Below, in pieces: positions 43,772 through 50,338 of a stretch of 54,606 nucleotides of DNA. The position numbers were made by a program, and so were the translations under genes. How positions within the stretch are numbered: the stretch's first letter is position 1; each line of letters opens with the position of its first letter. The stretch is from Marinibaculum pumilum (GTDB lineage: Bacteria; Pseudomonadota; Alphaproteobacteria; Ferrovibrionales; Ferrovibrionaceae): assembly GCF_042646425.1 (NCBI RefSeq), contig NZ_JBHRTR010000049.1, positions 1 through 54,606 on the forward strand, read 5' to 3'. The notes under the pieces are model-generated. The model saw nothing but the letters and a program-made list of their open reading frames with translations. It was not told the DNA's origin and ran no database searches.

Positions 43772-43841
43772 CGATCCTGCGCCGGGCAACAGCCCGGCCG
43801 CCACTCTGCAAAGGCCCCGCCCTGCAAATGCGGCTATGGGC

Positions 43842-44411
43842 TCAGAGCACCTGCGTTTCCAGCTGCCGCCCCTCCGCCAGCAGGGTCAGCCTGCCGCCGT
43901 CGACGGCGATCTCGGTGCAGGAGCAATGGTCCGGTTGGCTGACCATGACCTCCGCGGCGCCGGCGGCCGCACCGACCGCCACGTTGATGGCGATGAAATG
44001 GGTGAAGATCACGCTGTCCTCCGGCATCGCGGCCAATGCCGCGAGCAGCGCGTCGCGCCAGGCCAGCAGGCCGGCATCGGCGTCGCTCCAGCGCCCTTGC
44101 AGGAAGTCGCGGATCCAGGGGCCGCGCGCCGCCAGGCCGATCCCCTCCGGGCTCGGCAGTTCCGCCACCCGCGGCTCGATGCGCGGGGCTGCGGACCAGA
44201 GCGCCGCCAGCGGCGCCGCGGTCTCCTGCGTGCGCCGCAGGGGCGAGGTCAGGATCGGCAGCGCCGCGGCGCCGGCGGCCTGCCGCGCGGCGGCGAAGTC
44301 GCGGGCGAAGCGATCGGCCTGCGCCTGCCCGGTCGCGTCCAGGCCCGGGTCCAGGTGGGCGTCGAAGCCGGCGGCCGCCCTGCCGTGGCGGACGAGATAG
44401 AGATGGGTCAT
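43842..44411 (-). CDS. Histidine phosphatase (phosphoglycerate mutase-like)
   Basis: A 189-residue protein of the histidine phosphatase superfamily. It starts MTHLYLVRHGRAAAGFDAHLDPGLDATGQAQA, with the catalytic RHG (His9), the T/G residues of a typical branch-1 fold and the conserved LTSPLRRTQETAAPLA. The second His lies in FTHFIAIN. Function could be alpha-ribazole phosphatase, sugar-phosphate or protein phosphatase; undecided. It stands 39 bases after the MBL gene on the same strand and probably shares its transcript. Confidence 0.85.
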   Translation of the reverse strand: MTHLYLVRHGRAAAGFDAHLDPGLDATGQAQADRFARDFAAARQAAGAAALPILTSPLRRTQETAAPLAALWSAAPRIEPRVAELPSPEGIGLAARGPWIRDFLQGRWSDADAGLLAWRDALLAALAAMPEDSVIFTHFIAINVAVGAAAGAAEVMVSQPDHCSCTEIAVDGGRLTLLAEGRQLETQVL

Positions 44412-44450
44412 GGGATTGCCGCCTCGGCGTATGGGGTGGTTCGACGTTGC

Positions 44451-45275
44451 TCAGGCCAGGTTGATGCGCATGTTCTCCCGCGCGACGATCGCGCCGGTCC
44501 ACAGGCTGCGGGCATCGGCCTCCAGCCGTTCCATGAAATGGTCCTCATGGTCGGGATCGTGGTGGAAGATCGCGAGGGTCTTCACGTTGGCCTGCTGGCA
44601 CAGGCGGATGCCTTCCTGCCAGGTCGAATGGCCCCAGCCGATCTTTCCCTCGAACTCCTTGTCGGTATAGGTGCAGTCGTAGATCACCAGGTCGGCGCCC
44701 TCGATCAGTCCCAGGACGTTCTGGTCCGGCCGGCCGGGCACATGCTCGGTATCGGTGACATAGCAGAGCGACTTGCCGGCATGTTCGATGCGATAGCCGG
44801 TGGCGCCGTTGGGATGGTTCAGGGCGGCGGTGCGGATCTGGATGCCGCGCCCCAGGGTGAAGCTGTCGCCCTGGCGAAAATCCTCATATTCCAGCCGCGC
44901 CGACATCACGTCGATCGGCACCGGAAACCAGGGCTGGGTCATCTGGTTGGACAGGATCGGCCGGATCCCGCCGCACTCGGTCAGATGCCCGGCCATGATC
45001 TGGAAATGCCGGTCCTTGCGGAAGGCGGGGGAGAAGAACGGGAAGCCGTTGATATGGTCCCAGTGGGTATGGGACAGCAGCAGATAGGCGTGGTGGACAT
45101 CCTTGCGCAGGAACCAGTGGCCGAGATTGCGGATGCCGGTGCCCGCATCCAGCACGATCCGGCGTCCGCCCACCGACACCTCCACGCAGGAGGTGTTGCC
45201 GCCGAAGGCGATATGGCGCGGCGACGGGGTGGCGATGCTGCCGCGCACACCCCAGAACTTGACCTTGAAACTCAT
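44451..45275 (-). CDS. MBL-fold metallo-hydrolase
   Basis: A 274-residue protein of the metallo-beta-lactamase fold. The core motif SHTHWDH (68-74) gives the HxHxDH zinc site, with DAGTG (43-47), CYVTDTEH and the final ALFHHDP-like end (AIFHHDPDHEDH) supplying more metal ligands. It resembles proteins of the phosphoribosyl 1,2-cyclic phosphate phosphodiesterase type, which also begin FWGVRGSIATP. Substrate cannot be told. It is followed closely by the phosphatase gene. Confidence 0.85.
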   Translation of the reverse strand: MSFKVKFWGVRGSIATPSPRHIAFGGNTSCVEVSVGGRRIVLDAGTGIRNLGHWFLRKDVHHAYLLLSHTHWDHINGFPFFSPAFRKDRHFQIMAGHLTECGGIRPILSNQMTQPWFPVPIDVMSARLEYEDFRQGDSFTLGRGIQIRTAALNHPNGATGYRIEHAGKSLCYVTDTEHVPGRPDQNVLGLIEGADLVIYDCTYTDKEFEGKIGWGHSTWQEGIRLCQQANVKTLAIFHHDPDHEDHFMERLEADARSLWTGAIVARENMRINLA

Positions 45276-45330
45276 GCAGTCGCTCCCGCGCGCGCCCATT
45301 CCCCACCGGCGGCCGGCCTGTCGGCCGGTG

Positions 45331-45366
45331 CCTGTGCCAGAGCCTGTGCCAGAGCCTGTGCCAGAG
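45331..45366. repeat. Tandem repeat of 12 bases (3 copies)
   Basis: Three exact copies of CCTGTGCCAGAG in a row (45331-45366) and a partial fourth (C-ATGTG). It lies in the spacer upstream of the MBL gene, between it and the universal stress protein gene. Simple slippage is a sufficient explanation. Confidence 0.85.
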
Positions 45367-45516
45367 CATGTGGGTGGCGGGACGCGGCTGCCGGTTGGCC
45401 CGAGCCGACAGAGTAACCAGCCCGGCGCGGAATGCACACCGTGCGGCGGCGACCGTATACCTTTGGCGGCAGCGGTCGGACGACCGCCGCCGCGGCAATG
45501 CCGGCCGGACCGTCCG

Positions 45517-46338
45517 TCAGTGACTCATCAGGACCGGGACGGTCATCTCGTTGAAGATCTTGCGGGTGACGCCGCCGAACGCCCATTCGCGCATGCGGGA
45601 ATGGCCGTAGGCGCCCATCACCAGCATGTCGCAGCTGTTGTCGGACAGGGCGGCCAGGATCGCGTCGCCCACCTCGATGTCGCGCGCGACGGTCGAGCTC
45701 GCCTCGGCCCGCACATTGTGACGCGCCAGATGGGTGGCCAGGTCCGCGCCGGGATAGTGATGGCCGCCCTCGGCATTGACGCTGAACACGTACACCTTCT
45801 CGGCCTGCTGCAGGAACGGCATCGCGTCGCGCACCGCGCGCACCGCCTCCCTGGTGCCGTTCCAGCCGATCATCACGGTCTTGCCCATGCTGTCGAAGCG
45901 GCCGGCATAGGGCACGCAGAGCACCGGGCCGCCGACCTCCATCACCACGTCGTGCGGCAGTTCCAGGATCTCCGCCGGCAGGTCGCTCTCGCTCTCGTCG
46001 GGCTGCGCCAGCACCGTCATGTCCGCATAGCGGCCGTGCAGGGTGACGGCATTGCCGGGCATGCCGCGGGCCATCCGCCATTCCGCGGCGACGCCTTCCT
46101 TGCGGCAGCGCTCCTCGAACACCGCCTGGGCCTGGCGGCCGCGCTCTTCGGCTTCCTTTTCGATCCGCTGCGTCACCTCGACCGGGACATAGCCCATCAC
46201 GTAGGCGGGTACCTGCGCCTGCGGGATGGTGAACAGGGCGGTGATGTGGGCGTCGAACTTCTGGGCAAGGCGGATGGCGATCTTCGCCCGCTCCTCTACC
46301 CGGCGATCGTCTGCGACATGCAGAAGAATGTCTTTCAT
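45517..46338 (-). CDS. Universal stress protein (UspA family)
   Basis: A 273-residue protein with two Usp domains, the first from MKDILLHVADDRRVEERAKIAIRLAQKFDAHITAL. The second keeps the nucleotide-binding motif GAYGHSRMREWAFGGVTR (a GxxG-x9-G[ST] element) near the C-terminus, so it probably binds ATP. The GGAGGAGGCAGTC before ATG 46338 is a strong ribosome site. Its role is in stress survival, inferred from the family. Confidence 0.9.
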   Translation of the reverse strand: MKDILLHVADDRRVEERAKIAIRLAQKFDAHITALFTIPQAQVPAYVMGYVPVEVTQRIEKEAEERGRQAQAVFEERCRKEGVAAEWRMARGMPGNAVTLHGRYADMTVLAQPDESESDLPAEILELPHDVVMEVGGPVLCVPYAGRFDSMGKTVMIGWNGTREAVRAVRDAMPFLQQAEKVYVFSVNAEGGHHYPGADLATHLARHNVRAEASSTVARDIEVGDAILAALSDNSCDMLVMGAYGHSRMREWAFGGVTRKIFNEMTVPVLMSH

Positions 46339-46426
46339 GACTGCCTCCTCCCTATGGCGCCTGTCCTGCGGCACGCGCCCCCATCCGGGACGGTACCGGC
46401 ATACGCGCCCAGCGGGTAAAAGAGGA

Positions 46427-46783
46427 TCAGCCGCGGGCGCCTTCGGTCAAGCGGCCTAATGCCGCAACGACATCCGCCACCGCCTGCGACAGTGCCGCCT
46501 GGGCTTCCGCACGCCGCTCGGGCACCGCCTCGGCGCCGACCAGATTCTCTGCCGACGCGGCCAGCTGCGCCACCCGGCCCGCACCGATACCGCGCGCAGA
46601 GCCTTTCAGCGAGTGGGCGGCCTCGTGCCATGCCTTGTCGCTGGCGTCCGGCACCATCGCCGCGACATAGCCGGCGCTGGTCTCGGCGAACAGTTCGGCA
46701 ATCTCCAGTTCCAGGGCCGGTTCCCCGGCGGTGAACTGACGCAGTTGGGAGATGTCCAGCACCTCCGCATCGATTTCGCCCAT
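46427..46783 (-). CDS. Hpt-domain histidine phosphotransfer protein
   Basis: A 118-residue stand-alone Hpt protein. His57 in EAAHSLKGSARGIGAGRVAQLAASAE is the phosphorylated residue, in the family motif HxLKGS. The frame extends 23 codons upstream; ATG 46783 (AAAGG upstream) was chosen. It lies just after a receiver-like gene on the same strand. It may relay phosphate between a hybrid kinase, for instance the one at 30472-32553, and a response regulator. Confidence 0.85.
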   Translation of the reverse strand: MGEIDAEVLDISQLRQFTAGEPALELEIAELFAETSAGYVAAMVPDASDKAWHEAAHSLKGSARGIGAGRVAQLAASAENLVGAEAVPERRAEAQAALSQAVADVVAALGRLTEGARG

Positions 46784-46858
46784 TGCAGCCTTTCCGGTGC
46801 CGCCGGGCCATCGCATCGCCCCCGGCGCCGCCGCCCCCCAGTTCGTTGACACAGCCGT

Positions 46859-47245
46859 TCACATAGCCGCCGGCGACGTCCCATTGCGGGGCAGCCGGCC
46901 TTCCAGGGCCCGCACAAGCGAATCCCGTGCCAGGGGCAGGGTGGCGACCGCATCCCAGCCGGCCGGCTCCGCCTGCCGGCTGTCCACCGGTACCAGCGCG
47001 ACAATCCAGGCCGACGGCATGGCCCGGCGCAACCCCGTGCCCAGATGCAGGCCGCCCGCGCCGGTCAGGGACCAGTCGACCAGCAGCACCGCCGCCGCGC
47101 CCGCTGGGAGTATGGCAGCGGGGTCGTCCGCGGGGCCGATGCTGCGGACCGGATGGCCCGCCGGCTCCAGGAAGCCCGCAGCGGCGGCCCCGATGCGGGG
47201 GTCCGCGGCCACCACCAGGATCGTTGCCGACGGCCCTGCGATCAT
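46859..47245 (-). CDS. Single-domain receiver-like protein (degenerate)
   Basis: 128 residues that keep the receiver fold: ATILVVAADPRIGAAAAGFL at the start and AAVLLVDWSLTGAGGLHLGTGLRRA in the middle, with a possible phospho-acceptor Asp57. The acidic pair at the first strand is reduced to one Asp (15), and the Lys of the fifth strand is missing (TLPLARDSL). So phosphorylation is doubtful; it could bind Hpt without being phosphorylated. It sits between the LysE exporter and Hpt genes and overlaps the exporter stop by four bases. Confidence 0.65.
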   Translation of the reverse strand: MIAGPSATILVVAADPRIGAAAAGFLEPAGHPVRSIGPADDPAAILPAGAAAVLLVDWSLTGAGGLHLGTGLRRAMPSAWIVALVPVDSRQAEPAGWDAVATLPLARDSLVRALEGRLPRNGTSPAAM

Positions 47246-47895
47246 GGCCCCTTCGTCAGGTTGATCGCCAGTTCCACCAGCGCATAGAGGCCGAAGGCGA
47301 GCATCAGGAAGCCGGAGATCCGGTTGACCCAGCGCAGGCCGCCGCCCTGCAGGTGGCGCCGGAAATAGCCGGCGCCGGCCGCCAGGAACAGCCACCAGGC
47401 CATCGAGCCGATGAACACCCCCGCCACCAGCGCCGCCGCCAGCCAGCGGTCGTGCGAGACCTCGGCGATGCCGACAGCCGTGAAGATGCCGAGGAAGGCC
47501 AGGATCGTGATCGGATTCGTCAGGGTCAGCGCGAAGGTGGAGCCGAAGGAATGCAGCACCGAGCTGTCGTTGTCGGTCGCCGCCGCCGCGCCGCCGCGCT
47601 CCCCCTGCCCCATCGCCAGGATGCGCCAGGCCAGGAACAGCAGGAAGGTACCGCCGATCAACTGGATCGCCACTCGGTGGTCCAGCAGCCAGCCGGAGAT
47701 CAGGGTCAGACCGAAGGCGGCGACACAGCCGTAGAGTGCGTCCGCGACCGCCGCCCCGAAGCCGGAGACCAGCCCCGACACCCGGCCGAACATCAGGGTG
47801 CGCCGCACGCAGAGGACGCCCACCGGGCCGACGGGAGCGGCAATCGCGAAACCCACCGCCGTTCCCTTGGCGAGCAGAAAGAGCCAGTCGAGCAT
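47242..47895 (-). CDS. LysE-family exporter
   Basis: A 217-residue inner-membrane protein with about six segments, beginning MLDWLFLLAKGTAVGFAIAAPVGPVGVLCVRRTLMFG, the LysE/RhtB start (APVGPVG). FALTLTNPITILAFLGIFTAVG is a conserved loop. Export of basic amino acids or analogues is likely; the substrate is not fixed. Its end overlaps the receiver-like gene (ATGA), so the LysE, receiver and Hpt genes are probably one operon. Confidence 0.88.
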   Translation of the reverse strand: MLDWLFLLAKGTAVGFAIAAPVGPVGVLCVRRTLMFGRVSGLVSGFGAAVADALYGCVAAFGLTLISGWLLDHRVAIQLIGGTFLLFLAWRILAMGQGERGGAAAATDNDSSVLHSFGSTFALTLTNPITILAFLGIFTAVGIAEVSHDRWLAAALVAGVFIGSMAWWLFLAAGAGYFRRHLQGGGLRWVNRISGFLMLAFGLYALVELAINLTKGP

Positions 47896-48183
47896 GAACC
47901 TCAGATCGAAATGCGGGCTGCGGCACGGTGTCGGAGTTCGGGCGTACAGCGCCTGGGACGCCGGTTATGGCAAAAGCGCCGGGATTTGACAAAAGGCGCA
48001 TCGCCGCGCCCCCGGGGCACGGCGCAGGCCGGGGCACGGTGCGCCCGGCGACCGCGGCACCAGGGCACCGACCGGGCGAGGAAACGTTTTCCCTGCAACA
48101 AAAACATCAAATTTTTTGAGTAGTTATAAACATCTCGACCACCCCGGCGGCCCTCAAGCCTTCCGGCATCGGAGTAACGGGCC
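47896..48183 (+). promoter_or_regulatory. Spacer with AT-rich promoter-like region before gene A1
   Basis: 288 bases between the divergent LysE and A1 genes. A run at 48090-48135 is strikingly AT-rich for this window (AAACATCAAATTTTTTGAG, then TTATAAA). TTATAAA at 48126 is a plausible -10 element but I see no strong -35. A TTGACA at 47985-47990 lacks a matching -10. It probably drives A1 onwards. Confidence 0.35.
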
Positions 48184-48687
48184 ATGACATCGTCAGACAC
48201 GACCGGGTTCAAGAGCCTGACGGAGCAGTCCGGCAACAGTGCCGCTTCCAGTTCCAACTCCTCCTGGACCGATTGGGTGTCCGATCATTTCGCGACTTAC
48301 AACAAGCCCGAATCCTCAACCAAGCAGGCCTCCAAGTCGATCGCCCTGACGGCGGGGTTCAAGGGCGCGGTAGGAATCAGTTCACAAGTGAACGAAGCGA
48401 CCTTTATCAAGTTCTACGGTCCCCTGTTCTACGGCACCCTGTCGGCGCTGGCGCTGAAGTCCGACGTGACCCTGCTTTGCGTGGCAAAGCTGTCGGCCGG
48501 CCTGCAATACGCCCGCGGCGTTGCCGAAATGCAGGTCAGCGGCGTGGCGGTGAAGTGCAAGCTGGGCGGCAAGGAGGAGATTGCCAGCAAGACCGGCGTG
48601 ATCGGCATCCACAATGCGGTGCTGCTGACCCGCCAGGACACCTCCGGCGTGAAGGCCGCGATTCCAGCCATCCAGGTCCAGGTCTAG
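48184..48687 (+). CDS. A1: unrecognised protein, paralogue of A2
   Basis: A 167-residue protein of no known family. GGAG-containing sequence precedes ATG. A Ser-rich start (residues 3-30) is followed by DWVSDHFATYNKP, which matches A2 (DWFGQHFATVEKP). Then come SKSIALTAGFKGAVGISSQVNEA (matches A2 SKAIALGAGFKANVGMISQVQEA), hydrophobic alternating stretches (LFYGTLSALALKSDVTLLCVAKL) and KEEIASKTGVIGIHNAVLLT (A2: TEAIASKNVLVLTAQN). Two Cys (99, 125). No signal peptide. The fold seems rich in beta strands. First gene of a one-direction cluster A1-B1-C-D-A2-B2; B1 follows after 36 bases. Function unknown. Confidence 0.7.
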   Translation: MTSSDTTGFKSLTEQSGNSAASSSNSSWTDWVSDHFATYNKPESSTKQASKSIALTAGFKGAVGISSQVNEATFIKFYGPLFYGTLSALALKSDVTLLCVAKLSAGLQYARGVAEMQVSGVAVKCKLGGKEEIASKTGVIGIHNAVLLTRQDTSGVKAAIPAIQVQV

Positions 48688-48723
48688 GCCACAGCCGGGC
48701 AGGCCGGAACGGCGCACGGCACA

Positions 48724-49815
48724 ATGGCACAGAAGGCCTACCAGATCGTCCAATGGGCGTCGACCTGCGACGACTATTCCGTCACCGCCAATGCCTATTT
48801 CGGCATCACTGTCGGCGCCTCGTACAAATACTACTATGACACATACATCAAGGGGGCGGGAGGACTTCTGGCATCGGTCTATGTGGCATCGATCTATTCG
48901 ACAGATGTCCTGGCCGGCGCCTACATAAAGCCGGACATACTTGCCTTCGTCTACAAGTACTACAAGATTCAGTTGAAGGCGCGCGGCGTCGAGGTCGAGT
49001 TCAAGGTGTATGGCAAGGACGGCAATGACGTGAAGGCGGAGACCTTCCTCATGCGGACCGACGTGCATATGGGCATGACGAAGGTCGAACCCGCCCGGGC
49101 GGAGGTCAACGGCGCGGTCGCCAATGCCGATGCCAGCCACCAGCAGACCACCAGCAGCGCCGTCGCGGCGGGCCCGGATACCGGGGCCCCCGGCCCCAGC
49201 GGCGGCGGCGGCACCGGTGCCGCCGGCGACAGCATGGGCGACCTGGAGGTCGGCGACATGCCGGAACTGGAAGAGGCCGGCGAGACCGGCGAAGGCGCCG
49301 ACGCCGAGCCCGAGGCCAGCGGATCCGGCGGCGAGCCCGAGGCCAGCGGATCCGGCGGCGAGCCCGAAGCCAGCGGATCCGGCAGCGAGCCCGAAGCCAG
49401 CGGGTCCGGCAGCGAGCCCGAAGCCAGCGGGTCCGGCAGCGAGCCCGAGGCCAGCGGATCCGGCAGCGAGCCCGAAGCCAGCGGGTCCGGCGGCGAGCCC
49501 GAAGCCAGCGGGTCCGGCAGCGAGCCCGAAGCCAGCGGGTCCGGCAGCGAGCCCGAAGCCAGCGGATCCGGCAGCGAGCCCGAAGCCAGCGGGTCCGGCA
49601 GCGAGCCCGAAGCCAGCGGGTCCGGCAGCGAGCCCGAGGCCAGCGGCTCGGGGTCCGGCAGCGGTGACAGTACCTGGAACAAGGCGAAGTCCGGCATGGA
49701 GGCCCCCACCAAGTCCGGTATCGGCGGCGGCGCAGGTGGCGGCGGTGCCAGCACCGCTGGCAGCGAGACCAGCAACAAGGTCGGCAGCGACCAGATCACC
49801 GACCGGTCGGACTAG
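48724..49815 (+). CDS. B1: unrecognised protein with Glu-Pro-Glu-Ala-Ser-Gly repeat tail, paralogue of B2
   Basis: A 363-residue protein. Residues 1-130 form a domain shared with B2: VQWASTCDDYSVTANAYFG and ASYKYYYDT, GLLASVYVASIYSTDVLAGA (B2: GLIAWAYVGAIYTTDVLGGA). Then come a Gly/Ala/Glu linker (130-193) and 13 copies of EPEASGSG plus G or S (about 195-311), followed by a Gly/Ser-rich end (GMEAPTKSGIGGGAGGGGAS). No signal peptide and no convincing membrane segment. The ribosome site is weak. The repeat tail is acidic, flexible and probably exposed. Function unknown; see the cluster finding. Confidence 0.72.
   Translation: MAQKAYQIVQWASTCDDYSVTANAYFGITVGASYKYYYDTYIKGAGGLLASVYVASIYSTDVLAGAYIKPDILAFVYKYYKIQLKARGVEVEFKVYGKDGNDVKAETFLMRTDVHMGMTKVEPARAEVNGAVANADASHQQTTSSAVAAGPDTGAPGPSGGGGTGAAGDSMGDLEVGDMPELEEAGETGEGADAEPEASGSGGEPEASGSGGEPEASGSGSEPEASGSGSEPEASGSGSEPEASGSGSEPEASGSGGEPEASGSGSEPEASGSGSEPEASGSGSEPEASGSGSEPEASGSGSEPEASGSGSGSGDSTWNKAKSGMEAPTKSGIGGGAGGGGASTAGSETSNKVGSDQITDRSD
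49306..49656 (+). repeat. 13 in-frame tandem copies of a 27-base unit in B1
   Basis: GAGCCCGAAGCCAGCGGGTC-type units of 27 bases repeated 13 times without spacers (first GAG at 49306, last unit ends 49656). Third-base differences (GAG/GAA, GGA/GGG, GGC/AGC) are few and scattered in a manner that fits recent expansion. This is a candidate length-variable locus. Confidence 0.95.
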
Positions 49816-49879
49816 GGGGGCCCGGGAGGGCGCAGCAGACACGGGCAAGGGGCAATGCGGCGACAACCGGGATGACCTG

Positions 49880-50296
49880 ATGGCGGAATGGAATAAATCA
49901 TTCAACAAGGACTATCATTTCATCACTGTCGAATCATCGACAGCGAAATATTACGGCTATCAGTATTCATTCAATTGTTCCGGTGAACTCGACCTCTACA
50001 TGCTTCTGAAGAGCTATTCGCAGCAGAAATCGGTCTACATCAGCGGCAATTCCCTTACCGCCAATGTCACTTACTGGTCGGCAGCCTCCGTCGCCCTGGA
50101 GCTCTCCGGCCTGGTGGCCAATGTCGTCATCTATGACAACAACGCGATCAAGACCCGAACCCACGGCACGGGCTGGCGCATCGACATCAAGATCAACGAG
50201 ACCCAGGCCAATGTGGTCAAGACCCTGACCAAGGCGCTGAAGGCGCGCACCGGCGCGGTGAAGATCAACGGCGCCACCATGCAGTCCACGGCCTGA
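49880..50296 (+). CDS. C: small unrecognised protein (138 aa)
   Basis: Starts MAEWNKSFNKDYHFITVESSTAKYYG. It has tyrosine-rich, strand-like segments (YGYQYSF, SVYISGNSLTANVTYW, VALELSGLVANVVIYDNNA), and a basic end (ALKARTGAVKINGAT). There is a faint resemblance in pattern to the B domain (acidic start, KYYGYQYSF versus KYYYDT), but this is too weak to call. The first 100 bases are clearly more AT-rich than the flanks, and codons such as AAT, AAA and TAT are used, which suggests acquisition from elsewhere. Lies 64 bases after B1 and 42 before D. Confidence 0.6.
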   Translation: MAEWNKSFNKDYHFITVESSTAKYYGYQYSFNCSGELDLYMLLKSYSQQKSVYISGNSLTANVTYWSAASVALELSGLVANVVIYDNNAIKTRTHGTGWRIDIKINETQANVVKTLTKALKARTGAVKINGATMQSTA

Positions 50297-50338
50297 CATG
50301 CCGGGCGCCGGACCGGTGGCAGCCGCGGGTGCGCCGCG

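Noticed and set aside
47985..47990. TTGACA as a promoter for A1
   Set aside because: There is no -10 like sequence at 16-19 bases distance, where the region is GC-rich.
49306..49656. Possible CRISPR array
   Set aside because: The 27-base units are contiguous without spacers and stay in frame within B1, so this is a coding tandem repeat.
49124..50296. One long frame joining part of the B1 region with gene C
   Set aside because: Its first part is a shifted shadow of B1 (Pro/Ala-rich repeats). Only the part from 49880 has non-repetitive protein-like sequence.
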